A stretch of 64,000 bases of DNA, from NCBI RefSeq assembly GCF_018688375.1, contig NZ_CP061318.1, positions 1,302,001-1,366,000 of the forward strand, given 5' to 3'. The translations under genes and the position numbers were made by a program. The notes under the pieces are model-generated. The model was not told the DNA's origin. It did no database searches and saw only the letters and a list, made by a program, of their open reading frames with translations. This stretch comes from Polynucleobacter sp. AP-Ainpum-60-G11 (GTDB lineage Bacteria; Pseudomonadota; Gammaproteobacteria; Burkholderiales; Burkholderiaceae). Numbering within the stretch: position 1 is the first letter of the stretch; each line of letters opens with the position of its first letter. Below are positions 20,183 through 28,153 of this stretch, one piece after another.

Positions 20183-20222
20183 GTTGTGGCCTTATCAAGA
20201 TAAGACCACAGTCTAGCTTGGT

Positions 20223-20495
20223 TTAATAATTCAAGGCCTTGTTCAAGTTCTCATCAATACTATCTTGATCCTGACTGAGCACATGCTGGGCAATCAGAAA
20301 TACACCTGAAATGAAGCTCAGAGAGACTAGCAAGCCAAAGACGTGATATTGATTTAATCCGCTCTGATTCAGCGCATCCAGATAATGGGCGCTTTCCAGA
20401 GCAAGATGAGTCGATAAACTCAATAAGGCCAACCCTAAAAAGATCTGGATTACGCTTAAAAACAGTGGCTTTAGGGCTACAGGCTTATTGGACAT
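20223..20495 (-). CDS. Small two-helix membrane protein, function unknown
   Basis: 90 residues with two hydrophobic helices (about 10-30 and 48-68) and an acidic C-terminal tail (SQDQDSIDENLN). I do not recognise a family. It sits 40 nt upstream of the ICMT-like membrane gene on the same strand and is probably co-transcribed. The composition and helix pattern support it being real. Confidence 0.6.
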   Translation of the reverse strand: MSNKPVALKPLFLSVIQIFLGLALLSLSTHLALESAHYLDALNQSGLNQYHVFGLLVSLSFISGVFLIAQHVLSQDQDSIDENLNKALNY

Positions 20496-20644
20496 ATGAC
20501 TCTTTCAATTGGGTATGTAAGGATCATAAGGGGCTAACAGCTATAAGTAAAAGAATCCCTTTTTATAAGCTAAATACTTTTTTATCTATAGCGCGGCCCT
20601 CAGAATGAGGATAATTAAGTTTTACACCTCATTATTAAGCGTTT

Positions 20645-21421
20645 ATGGCAGCCTACAACACCGAAACCGTACTCACTGTTCATCACTGGAACGACACACT
20701 ATTTAGCTTTACCACCACCAGAAATAAGGGTCTGCGCTTTCGTAGCGGTCATTTTTTAATGATCGGCTTAGAGGTTGAAGGTAAGCCATTGGTGCGCGCC
20801 TATAGTGTGGCCAGCCCTAACTATGAGGAGCATTTAGAGTTTTTGAGCATCAAGGTTCAGGATGGCCCCCTCACCTCCCGCCTGCAAAAGATTCAGGTAG
20901 GCGACCCTATTTTGGTTAGCGAGAAATCGGTTGGCACCCTGGTGATTGATGACTTAAATCCAGGTAAGCATCTTTACCTATTTAGTACTGGCACAGGATT
21001 GGCACCGTTCATGAGCATCATTCGTGATCCAGATACTTACGAGAAGTTTGAAAAAGTTGTTCTGATTCATGGTGTGCGTTTAGTCAGTGAATTGGCCTAT
21101 GCTGATTACATCAAGAATGAGCTCACGCAAGACGAATACATTGGCGAAATCATTCGCGAGAAGCTAATCTACTACCCAACAGTAACGCGCGAGGCATTCA
21201 AACACACTGGACGCTTAACAACTGCGATTGAGTCGGGTCAACTCTTTAAGGATATTGGCTTACCTCCATTAGATCCAGCGGTTGATCGCGCCATGATCTG
21301 CGGTAGCCCATCTATGCTAAAAGAAACTGCTGAGATGCTCGATGCCAAAGGATTCAAGGTATCCCCCAGCCTGGGTCAATTGGGTGACTACGTATTTGAA
21401 CGCGCATTCGTAGAGAAGTAA
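20645..21421 (+). CDS. fpr: Ferredoxin/flavodoxin-NADP+ reductase
   Basis: 258 residues, the size of the bacterial subclass I Fpr. FAD-binding motif RAYSVASPNYEEHLEF (about 49-64), NADP-binding STGTGLAPFMSIIRDP (about 115-130), and the C-terminal GDYVFERAFVEK, whose aromatic-plus-extension ending is typical of this subclass. It moves electrons between NADPH and ferredoxin or flavodoxin, often for oxidative-stress defence and Fe-S repair. Monocistronic; no good Shine-Dalgarno before ATG 20645. Confidence 0.93.
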   Translation: MAAYNTETVLTVHHWNDTLFSFTTTRNKGLRFRSGHFLMIGLEVEGKPLVRAYSVASPNYEEHLEFLSIKVQDGPLTSRLQKIQVGDPILVSEKSVGTLVIDDLNPGKHLYLFSTGTGLAPFMSIIRDPDTYEKFEKVVLIHGVRLVSELAYADYIKNELTQDEYIGEIIREKLIYYPTVTREAFKHTGRLTTAIESGQLFKDIGLPPLDPAVDRAMICGSPSMLKETAEMLDAKGFKVSPSLGQLGDYVFERAFVEK

Positions 21422-21428
21422 CCTACCT

Positions 21429-21463
21429 TATATAGCTAAAAGTAATTTAGTTATCGCTATATA
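21429..21463 (+). other. AT-rich inverted repeat after fpr
   Basis: Perfect 8-bp arms TATATAGC (21429-21436) and GCTATATA (21456-21463), with an inner CTAAA/TTTAG pair. It begins 8 nt after the fpr stop. It may be the fpr terminator, though no uninterrupted T-run follows, or an operator for the small gene downstream. Confidence 0.45.
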
Positions 21464-21488
21464 TTTCTTGTGGATATATAGACCCCTT

Positions 21489-21517
21489 GGTAAATTCTCT
21501 TTAACGAGAAATTTACC
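21489..21517 (+). promoter_or_regulatory. Hairpin abutting the ribosome site of a 54-codon gene
   Basis: GGTAAATTCTC and GAGAAATTTACC pair (one bulged A) around a 6-nt loop. The right arm ends one base before AAGGAA, the Shine-Dalgarno of the gene at 21529. It could be an mRNA structure controlling translation or a DNA operator. Confidence 0.5.
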
Positions 21518-21528
21518 AAGGAAACGAG

Positions 21529-21693
21529 ATGTCCCCCGTACGTGAGCACTACAACCCAATCATTACCCAACTTCTGCGTCAACATGATCAGCTGCCCCCT
21601 GAAAATATCAGTGAGCGCAAAAGCTTTCAACGCAGAATTCTATTCTTGATGACTACCATCAAGATGGAAGAGTTTGAGGACTCTTACGCTTAA
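21529..21693 (+). CDS. Small protein, 54 residues, function unknown
   Basis: ATG 21529 to TAA 21693, preceded by AAGGAA 6 nt upstream. The protein is soluble with basic and acidic patches: MSPVREHYNP at the N-terminus, a central PPENISERKSFQRRILFL, and EEFEDSYA at the end. The proline pair divides two likely helices. It converges on the cytochrome gene ending at 21713. I do not recognise it; composition, ribosome site and isolation between stops support a genuine gene. Confidence 0.6.
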   Translation: MSPVREHYNPIITQLLRQHDQLPPENISERKSFQRRILFLMTTIKMEEFEDSYA

Positions 21694-21712
21694 CGAAACT
21701 CAACGCGGATCG

Positions 21713-22249
21713 CTACTTGATGATTGGAATAAACCCATCCCGATTAGGCATCCTCACCAAGGGCAATGATTTTGCATCCATTACCTCATCCTTTGAAATA
21801 ATCTTATTCATATACAAGATGTAAGCAGTTAAGGCGTATACCTGATCATCAGTTAGAGATTGCGGTGCTTGATGCGGCATAGCCCGCTTCACATAGTCAA
21901 ATATGGTTGTAGCGTAAGGCCAAAAACTGCCCACTGTCTTGACTGGCTTATCTGTATTTAGATTACCCCCACCAACCAATCGATTGGCAATTCCGCCCTG
22001 CCCCTTATCACCATGGCACGATGAACATTTTTGCTGGTAAATAATTTCGCCTGTCGCTGCTGTACCCGATCCAACTGGCAATCCGGCTCCACTGGGTCCA
22101 ATATCAATATTCCATGCTTTGATTTGACTTTCAGTCACAGACTTGCCAAAACCAACTGGTCCAGTCGACTGGTACCCGCTAGTGCAGGCTACCAGCACTC
22201 CAGAAACTAGCAAAGTTAAAAGGGGCTTCACAAAAGAGTTAACGACCAT
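21713..22249 (-). CDS. Monoheme cytochrome c lipoprotein, partner of the SoxC-like enzyme
   Basis: 178 residues from ATG 22249 (GGGGAG 7 nt upstream); the longer frame from 22294 is inside soxC. The N-terminus is a lipoprotein signal with lipobox LVAC (Cys22). The heme site is CSSCH (75-79) and the distal Met is probably in KRAMPHQAP. It should take electrons from the molybdenum sulfite dehydrogenase and pass them to the respiratory chain at the membrane surface. It overlaps the soxC-like stop by 11 nt. It is shorter than canonical diheme SoxD and closer in plan to SorB-type partners. Last gene of the sulfonate operon. Confidence 0.85.
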   Translation of the reverse strand: MVVNSFVKPLLTLLVSGVLVACTSGYQSTGPVGFGKSVTESQIKAWNIDIGPSGAGLPVGSGTAATGEIIYQQKCSSCHGDKGQGGIANRLVGGGNLNTDKPVKTVGSFWPYATTIFDYVKRAMPHQAPQSLTDDQVYALTAYILYMNKIISKDEVMDAKSLPLVRMPNRDGFIPIIK

Positions 22250-23498
22250 TTGTAATCTCCCCATTAGCGGCAACTCGCCATGGCTGAATTGCATTGTTGT
22301 GATAAAAGCTATTGGGACTTTTTACCTTTAGTAAAGCCTCCATGCTTGGCTGAGTATCACCACTAGAGTCAATCGCACGACTCATGAATACGGTCGGCTC
22401 ACCGTTCCAAACCCAGGGATAGCGGAAACGCACCAAAGACTTATCCATCACCGGCTCTTGCAAGGTGGCATCGCCCCAAGACTTTCCACCATCAGTTGAC
22501 ACCTCAACCTTTTTAATTTTTCCATTGCCAGACCAAGCAACACCCGAAACCTCATAGAATCCTTTGGACTTGAGTTTCATCATGCCTGATGGCTGGGTTA
22601 TTACAGACTTCACATCCATTGCAAATGTAAATTGCTGAGCCTTGCCATCATTCTGTAAGTCGGTGTAGGCGGATGTTTCTTCACGTGTTTGCCAAGGCTC
22701 AGCTCCTAATTTAATTCGTCTTAGCCATTTAATACTCATGTTTCCCTCGTATCCCGGCAAGAAAAGGCGAAGAGGATATCCCTGCTCCGCACGCAACATC
22801 TCGCCATTCTGGGCGTACACCAAGAGAGCATCATCCATCATCTTGCTCATCGGAATACTGCGGGTCATCGCAGCACCATCAGCACCTTCAGCTAAGGCCC
22901 ATGTAGCGCCAGGCTGAACTCCACATTCTTGAAAAATAGTTGATAGACGAACCCCAGTCCATTCACAGCAAGAAAGTAATCCGTGGATTTCTTGAGCGGT
23001 TTTGCCGGTCGCCTTCTTTAACTCAGCTGCGCTATTCCCGGAGCACTCCAAGAAATAAACACGAGACTCTGATGGGAAACGAACAATATCTTCCATCGAC
23101 AACATCAGAGGTCTATCAACCATGCCATGAATAACTAAGCGATGCTGATCGGGATTGATATCCGGTACACCGGCGTGATGTCTCTCAAAGAAGAGTCCAT
23201 TAGGGGTAATGATCCCGTGCAAATTTTGGAGCGGTGTGCGTGATCCAGTTAAAAACTTTGGCGCAGGAGATGGCAAAACTCGAACTACGTTCTTCTCATA
23301 TTTTGAAGGAAGGCCATAGGGTGGATTAATGAAAGTTGAGCCCTGAACCTTAGTCCAAGGGTCCACTTCTAAAAATTCACTTGCCGAGGTTTGACCTAGA
23401 GTGGCGCTAGAAACTAGTGCAGCGCCAAGACCTGCGCCAACGCCAGCAGAATTTTTCAGAAATTTACGGCGACTAGAAATCTTACTTTTGTCCGACAT
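22239..23498 (-). CDS. soxC: SoxC-like molybdenum sulfite dehydrogenase
   Basis: 419 residues. Twin-arginine signal SSRRKFLKN (residues 8-16) for folded export. The oxidoreductase molybdopterin-binding domain contains the Mo-ligating Cys152 in FLECSGN and the SoxC-diagnostic HGLLSCCEWTGVRLS and AEGADGAAMTRSIPM stretches. A C-terminal Mo-co dimerisation domain begins at about residue 290 (WSGNGKIKKVEVSTDGG). In the periplasm it would oxidise sulfite to sulfate. No other sox genes (soxXYZAB) are in the window, so a role in disposing of sulfite from the SuyAB reaction is more likely than thiosulfate oxidation. In the operon 27851 to 21713. Confidence 0.9.
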   Translation of the reverse strand: MSDKSKISSRRKFLKNSAGVGAGLGAALVSSATLGQTSASEFLEVDPWTKVQGSTFINPPYGLPSKYEKNVVRVLPSPAPKFLTGSRTPLQNLHGIITPNGLFFERHHAGVPDINPDQHRLVIHGMVDRPLMLSMEDIVRFPSESRVYFLECSGNSAAELKKATGKTAQEIHGLLSCCEWTGVRLSTIFQECGVQPGATWALAEGADGAAMTRSIPMSKMMDDALLVYAQNGEMLRAEQGYPLRLFLPGYEGNMSIKWLRRIKLGAEPWQTREETSAYTDLQNDGKAQQFTFAMDVKSVITQPSGMMKLKSKGFYEVSGVAWSGNGKIKKVEVSTDGGKSWGDATLQEPVMDKSLVRFRYPWVWNGEPTVFMSRAIDSSGDTQPSMEALLKVKSPNSFYHNNAIQPWRVAANGEITNGR

Positions 23499-23584
23499 AG
23501 GTAGTTCACCTTTTTAAAATATACGCACCTGGTAAGAACGCATTTTTTAAGAGCATACCGCTAAAATAATTATTAGCAACCTCG

Positions 23585-24577
23585 TTAAGACAGATTCAGG
23601 ATAAAAATAATTCCTATTGAAGCTATGAATAGGGTTTCCACTAGCAACATCACTACTGGCTGCCAGCCTAGCTTGGCTAATTCTTGAAAGTTTGTTTTAA
23701 GTCCCGCTGCACCAATAGCAATGACGAGCATCCAACGAGAAATGCCACCGATAGAATGGGTTACGGAGCTTGGCAAAATCTGCATGGATGCAACTACAGA
23801 GAGAGCCACAAATCCCAATAAGAATGTAGGGATTAAGCGTAAGCTTCCCCATCCTAAGCGCTGAGCTGATTTATCAGCGCCAAAGAAAATAGAAATAAAT
23901 AAAACCACTGGCAATAAAAGTGCAACCCGGAATAACTTAACGACAGTTGCTACGTCGCCTGCCTCAGGACCAAATAACATACCAGCAGCAACCACCTGCG
24001 CAACATCATGAATGGTGGCGCCTAGAAAGATACCCGCAGGCAAAGCGGTGATATTTAGAAGCTGCAAGGCAAAGGGATATACGACCATTGCAATAGTTGA
24101 GAGGACCGTTACGCCAACCACGACTAGTAAAGTAAATCGTTCATTCTCTTTTGTCTTTGGCAAAACAGAGGCTACCGCTAAAGCAGCAGAAGCCCCGCAA
24201 ATACCAACAGAGCCACCTGCGATTAAACCGAAGTCTGGCGATAGCTTTAATAGCTTGGCTAGAAAAAAACCAAGGCAAACAGTGGCAGCAACAGCAAACA
24301 TCACCATTAACCCGGTGTTCAATCCAATAGCGCCTATATCAACAAAGGTAATCCGAATGCCTAAGAAAGCAACGCCTAAACGTAGTATTGTTTTTGCACA
24401 GAAATCTATTCCTGGTTTTACCGTTTCATTGAGATATAAAAAATGGAGTGATAAACCAATTAGCAGCGCATACAACAACTGAGGGCCGCCATAATTCTCA
24501 GAAAGAAAGCTAGTCGACATCGCAATTACCAGGCAGACTAAAATCCCTGGAATATTTTTCCGAATAGTAGTCAACAT
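23585..24577 (-). CDS. YeiH-family (UPF0324) putative sulfate/sulfite exporter
   Basis: 330 residues, about ten membrane helices. Landmarks are LRLGVAFLGIRI, GGSVGICGASAALAVA and GATIHDVAQVVAAG, diagnostic of the YeiH/PSE family. Homologues next to desulfonation genes are regarded as exporters of the sulfite or sulfate released; direct transport evidence is thin, so the role is inferred from context. It starts 4 nt after the GntR stop. An 86-bp gap separates it from soxC, long enough for a secondary promoter though none is obvious. Confidence 0.85.
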   Translation of the reverse strand: MLTTIRKNIPGILVCLVIAMSTSFLSENYGGPQLLYALLIGLSLHFLYLNETVKPGIDFCAKTILRLGVAFLGIRITFVDIGAIGLNTGLMVMFAVAATVCLGFFLAKLLKLSPDFGLIAGGSVGICGASAALAVASVLPKTKENERFTLLVVVGVTVLSTIAMVVYPFALQLLNITALPAGIFLGATIHDVAQVVAAGMLFGPEAGDVATVVKLFRVALLLPVVLFISIFFGADKSAQRLGWGSLRLIPTFLLGFVALSVVASMQILPSSVTHSIGGISRWMLVIAIGAAGLKTNFQELAKLGWQPVVMLLVETLFIASIGIIFILNLS

Positions 24578-24581
24578 AAAC

Positions 24582-25301
24582 CTATGCCACTAGCTCACTG
24601 AAATACTCATGTTGATTAGTGTTCAGGGTAGAGACGCGCCACTCCAGTGGCTCATCTTGAATTCCTAAGGCGACTCTGCGAATAACCAATACCGGAGAGT
24701 CCGGGCTTAACCCTAGCCAATCGGCATGCTGTTTGCCAGCAAGTCCCGCCCGTAAACGCTCACTGCTCCGGACCACTGTTTGACCATACTCCATTTGGTA
24801 CATCTGATAAATGCTGCCTTTACGCTCTATAAAGTCTGCGCGAGTTAAATTTTTAAATCTCTTTTTATCCAGCGTGATCTGATCGATCATGACGCACTGC
24901 CCTTCCAATGAAAGGCGATTAGTAATTCTCCAAACTGGGGATCCCTCTTTAATTTGCAATTTGCTCGCCTCTTCTTTGGTGGCGGCAGCGCTATTCAAGG
25001 AAACCAGTTCTACTTTGGGGTAAACCTTTTTTTCAGCATCGTGTTTAACGACATGGAAAAAATAATATAAAAGCCTCTTGAGATCATGCTCAACAACATA
25101 GGTGCCCCTGCCTTGGCGCCGGACGACAATGCCTTCGGCGACCAACTCGTCCACCGCTTTGCGCAGGGTACCTATAGATACATCTAACTCTTTCGATAAA
25201 TCCTTTTCGGCTGGCAATGCCTGCCCCATAGGATAGCGACCCCTGACCAGATCCTCCGTGATCTTTTGCTTAACTTCTTGATAAGCGGTCAGGTTTCTCA
25301 T
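24582..25301 (-). CDS. GntR/HutC-family transcriptional regulator
   Basis: 239 residues. N-terminal winged helix (about 5-70; LPAEKDLSKELDVSIGTLRKAVDELVAEGIVVRRQGRGTYV region). C-terminal UTRA ligand-binding domain (about 90-235) of the HutC subfamily. Embedded between suyB (9 nt gap) and the exporter gene (4 nt gap), it should control this operon in response to the sulfonate or a metabolite. The 30-bp palindrome at 27951-27980 upstream of the first gene is the obvious candidate operator. Confidence 0.9.
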   Translation of the reverse strand: MRNLTAYQEVKQKITEDLVRGRYPMGQALPAEKDLSKELDVSIGTLRKAVDELVAEGIVVRRQGRGTYVVEHDLKRLLYYFFHVVKHDAEKKVYPKVELVSLNSAAATKEEASKLQIKEGSPVWRITNRLSLEGQCVMIDQITLDKKRFKNLTRADFIERKGSIYQMYQMEYGQTVVRSSERLRAGLAGKQHADWLGLSPDSPVLVIRRVALGIQDEPLEWRVSTLNTNQHEYFSELVA

Positions 25302-25310
25302 ACTACAGTC

Positions 25311-26483
25311 TTATGCTGATTCGTATAAACGAGTTAATACGAATTCACGATGACCGAGAATCTCAGAAGCAGTCAACTCACCATCAGCAGTACGCTTCAA
25401 GCAATCTAACAATTTATTTCCTGCTTCATCCATATTCTCTTCGCGACGCAACAATCCAGATACATCAACGTCAATGTGCTCACCCATAGTACGAACAGTC
25501 TTTGGATTGGCGCAAATCTTAATTACCGGAAGAATTGCATTACCAATAACGTTACCTTGCCCTGTTGGGAAGAAGTGTGCTGCAAAACCGGCTGCTGCAC
25601 ACAGAGTCACCATTTCAGCGGCAGCTGAGGATGAGTCCATAAAATGCAAACCAGGAATGGTTGGCTCTTCACCCTTATCCAGTACGCTATCCACGATACA
25701 TTTCTTACCAATTTTTTGGATATTGCCCAAGGCTTTTTCTTCGATGGTTGTTAAGCCGCCTGCAATATTGCCTTTTGTTGGTTGAGAATCAGACAAATCG
25801 CTCGTCTTATGACGCTCAATTACATCTTGGTAACGATCAAACATCTCACGGAACTTTTTCTTAACTTCAGGAGTGCGGCAACGTGCTTCAACCAAATGCT
25901 CGCCACCGGTTAGTTCAGTAGTCTCACCAAATACTAAAGTAGAGCCAATTTCATAGAGCTTATCGAATGCATCACCGACAGTTGGGTTTGCACCGCAACC
26001 AGAAGTCGTATCAGACTCACCGCATTTTGTAGAAACCCACAACTCTGATAGAGGAGCAGAAACTCGCTTTTGTTTGGATGCATGTTTCATCATGCTGTAG
26101 GCAGCTTTACTAGCTGAAGCAATTGTTGCTGTATCGCCATTACCTTCAATCCAGAAACCCTCTACTGGCTTACCTGATGCCTTAATGCCATCAACCACAA
26201 TCTTTGTCCACTGTGGCTCAATACCAATTACCACTACAGCAGCTACGTTTGGGTTGCAACCTGTTCCAATCAAAGTGCGGAAATGTAAATCCAAGTCGGC
26301 ACCGAACTGCAAACGGCCATAGGAGTGAGGAATCGCCATCGTTCCTTTGATGTTGTTGGCTACCGCTTCACAGGCTGCATTAGATAAGTCATCTAAAGGC
26401 AAAATCAATACATGATTACGAATGCCCATGCGGCCGTTTTCACGGCGATAACCTAAAAAGGTCGCGTCTTTCAAATTAGTCAT
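25311..26483 (-). CDS. suyB: Sulfolactate sulfo-lyase large subunit (UxaA family)
   Basis: 390 residues from ATG 26483; a longer TTG start at 26501 is less likely. UxaA/SuyB C-terminal domain: [14 protein letters not shown] at the N-terminus, [18 protein letters not shown], the Cys-containing [18 protein letters not shown] and the C-terminal [14 protein letters not shown]. With SuyA it splits (R)-3-sulfolactate into pyruvate and sulfite. Altronate and galactarate dehydratases share the fold but are usually one fused chain of about 500 residues. The separate 93 + 390 architecture and the adjacent sulfite dehydrogenase and exporter favour SuyAB. Biochemical specificity is inferred. Confidence 0.83.
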   Translation of the reverse strand: MTNLKDATFLGYRRENGRMGIRNHVLILPLDDLSNAACEAVANNIKGTMAIPHSYGRLQFGADLDLHFRTLIGTGCNPNVAAVVVIGIEPQWTKIVVDGIKASGKPVEGFWIEGNGDTATIASASKAAYSMMKHASKQKRVSAPLSELWVSTKCGESDTTSGCGANPTVGDAFDKLYEIGSTLVFGETTELTGGEHLVEARCRTPEVKKKFREMFDRYQDVIERHKTSDLSDSQPTKGNIAGGLTTIEEKALGNIQKIGKKCIVDSVLDKGEEPTIPGLHFMDSSSAAAEMVTLCAAAGFAAHFFPTGQGNVIGNAILPVIKICANPKTVRTMGEHIDVDVSGLLRREENMDEAGNKLLDCLKRTADGELTASEILGHREFVLTRLYESA

Positions 26484-26525
26484 TTTTTCTATCTCTCTCA
26501 ATGAATGGGTAAATAAGGTGTCGGA

Positions 26526-26807
26526 TTACCAGCGCTTAGTTTTTACGTTTTGGACGTGAAGGTGCTCGCCTTTTTTGATTGGAGCTACTACCTTGCCAAT
26601 ATCCACGCCATATTTCATTACCGTGTCACCTGGCTTGAAATCGTTCAATGAAATTTTGTGACCAATAGGAATATCACTTTCAGACTTGATGTTTAAGGTG
26701 AGATCACCATCCATAACCCAACCAATCAAATCAGTTCCGGCTTTTACGCCCTCAACTACTACTACACCTACGCCATCAGCTGGCTCATGCACGACAAAGT
26801 GGATCAT
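26526..26807 (-). CDS. suyA: Sulfolactate sulfo-lyase small subunit (SAF domain)
   Basis: 93 residues, one SAF domain, the size of known SuyA. It begins MIHFVVHEPADGVGVVVVEG and ends HLHVQNVKTKRW; the HxHxxN-type ending is shared with the SAF half of UxaA proteins. It complements the 390-residue SuyB encoded about 40 nt downstream. A strong GAGGAGA ribosome site precedes ATG 26807. Confidence 0.83.
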   Translation of the reverse strand: MIHFVVHEPADGVGVVVVEGVKAGTDLIGWVMDGDLTLNIKSESDIPIGHKISLNDFKPGDTVMKYGVDIGKVVAPIKKGEHLHVQNVKTKRW

Positions 26808-26840
26808 TACTATCTCCTCAATAATCTCGTTTATAAAAAA

Positions 26841-27851
26841 CTACTTAGTCCATGACTGGCGAATACCAGTCTGAATTTCTTCTACAACAACATCGGAAAC
26901 TGTTACGCCACCTTTAAACCCTGTAGCGCGCTGTTGAAAACGACGCTGGCCTGGAAGACGGGTTCCAATATCAGAACTCAATACCTGCAAGAAGTCTTGA
27001 ATGCGACTTGCAAAAATAGTGGGGCCTGGCAAACCAGGGTCAATAGTTAATATCAGCTGACCAATACGTGGGCGATTGCCCTTCGGGTCAAAAAAGGAAT
27101 CTGCCTCATAGGAAAATCTACTGCCCGAGAGCCCAACTACTAGCAACTCAACAATCAAAGCAAGCAAAGCTCCTTTATCACCCCCCAAAGGAACCATCAA
27201 TCCTTTGAGGCCCTCCTGCGGATCAGTGGTTGGCTTACCGTCAGCGGTCAACGCCCACCCTTCGGGAATCGGTTGACCATTTTTTGCTGCAACCAATAGT
27301 TTTCCACGAGCAACCGCTGAAAGCGACATATCAATTACTAGGGGATCGGCATCGGCAATAGGAAATGCTGCAGCCAAAGGATTGGTTCCAAAAATGGCCT
27401 TTGCGCCACCAACCATTGGCATTGCCGCTGGAGTGTTTCCAAACAATAAAGAGATGTAACCCGCCCTTGCTGCAGCCTCAACATAATGGCCCGCAACGCC
27501 AAAATGATGGCTATTGGTGACTGCCACTAAACCGAGGCCATTTCTTGAGGCTAAATTTACTGATAGGTCTGTAGCAAACCGAAGTGCTGGAAAAGCCAAG
27601 CCATCGCGGGCATCAACTAAAGCGGCTGATGACTTAAATGGCCTAACCTTTAGCTTGGGAGCTAGTTCAATCCGGCCATTTTTAGCATGTCCAGCATATT
27701 GAGCCACTCTAGCTAATCCATGTGATGCAAGGCCGTCTAATTCGGCTAAAGCCAAAAATTGAGCCGTTTCATATGCCGCCTTGGCATTTATGCCAGCGGC
27801 CCTCAGACCTGAATCAGCCAAGGAAAGCATTTCTAAATAGGTGAGGTTCAT
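26841..27851 (-). CDS. Ldh/MDH type-2 family dehydrogenase, probable sulfolactate dehydrogenase
   Basis: 336 residues of the malate/L-lactate (YlbC/ComC) dehydrogenase family: LADSGLRAAGINA near the N-terminus, the catalytic His in VTNSHHFGVAGHYVEAA (about residue 115), FGTNPLAAAFP and LSAVARGKL. The family includes ComC, which interconverts (R)-sulfolactate and sulfopyruvate. First gene of the operon with suyAB, so it may supply or racemise sulfolactate. Without context, malate or ureidoglycolate would be equally possible substrates. GGAGG lies 8 nt before ATG 27851. Confidence 0.75.
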   Translation of the reverse strand: MNLTYLEMLSLADSGLRAAGINAKAAYETAQFLALAELDGLASHGLARVAQYAGHAKNGRIELAPKLKVRPFKSSAALVDARDGLAFPALRFATDLSVNLASRNGLGLVAVTNSHHFGVAGHYVEAAARAGYISLLFGNTPAAMPMVGGAKAIFGTNPLAAAFPIADADPLVIDMSLSAVARGKLLVAAKNGQPIPEGWALTADGKPTTDPQEGLKGLMVPLGGDKGALLALIVELLVVGLSGSRFSYEADSFFDPKGNRPRIGQLILTIDPGLPGPTIFASRIQDFLQVLSSDIGTRLPGQRRFQQRATGFKGGVTVSDVVVEEIQTGIRQSWTK

Positions 27852-28153
27852 ATGCGCCCTCCGCCATCAAGAGACTCTAGAATCAGCCTGCCAAAACACA
27901 GGGTTTTAGAGGCTTGACTAAGGCGGTTATTAGGGATCAAAATAGAACACATATCTGAATCATATAGATGATTTAGATATCTTGCAAGAATCAATTCATT
28001 GTGCGTCGCAACGAATACAAGGTAGCGCAACATAATGAGTGGAAGAGACAGTAGTGATGAATAAGCTTATAACTATTAAATAGCAATTGAGTGTATTTTT
28101 TTGATAACTAAGTAACTAAGATACAAAGATCAAATTTCCACTGGAGGTCACCG
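27852..28153. promoter_or_regulatory. Divergent intergenic region with 30-bp palindromic operator candidate
   Basis: 302 bp between the leftward sulfonate operon and the rightward Bug gene. The striking element is an inverted repeat at 27951-27980: arms ATATCTGAATCAT and ATGATTTAGATAT (12 of 13 pairs) around a 4-bp centre, about 100 bp before the dehydrogenase start and 174 bp before the Bug start. It is the best candidate site for the GntR regulator, controlling both directions. Promoter boxes are not clear enough to call. Confidence 0.6.

Noticed and set aside
24012..24482. 156-codon plus-strand frame inside the YeiH-type gene
   Set aside because: Antisense to a well-supported membrane-protein gene; composition typical of a shadow frame.
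25311..26807. Altronate or galactarate dehydratase
   Set aside because: Shares the fold, but the chain is split into small and large subunits as in SuyAB and the neighbours handle sulfite, not sugar acids. Kept only as an alternative.
27848..28033. 61-codon minus-strand frame upstream of the dehydrogenase gene
   Set aside because: No ribosome site and covers the palindromic operator; better explained as leader and regulatory sequence.
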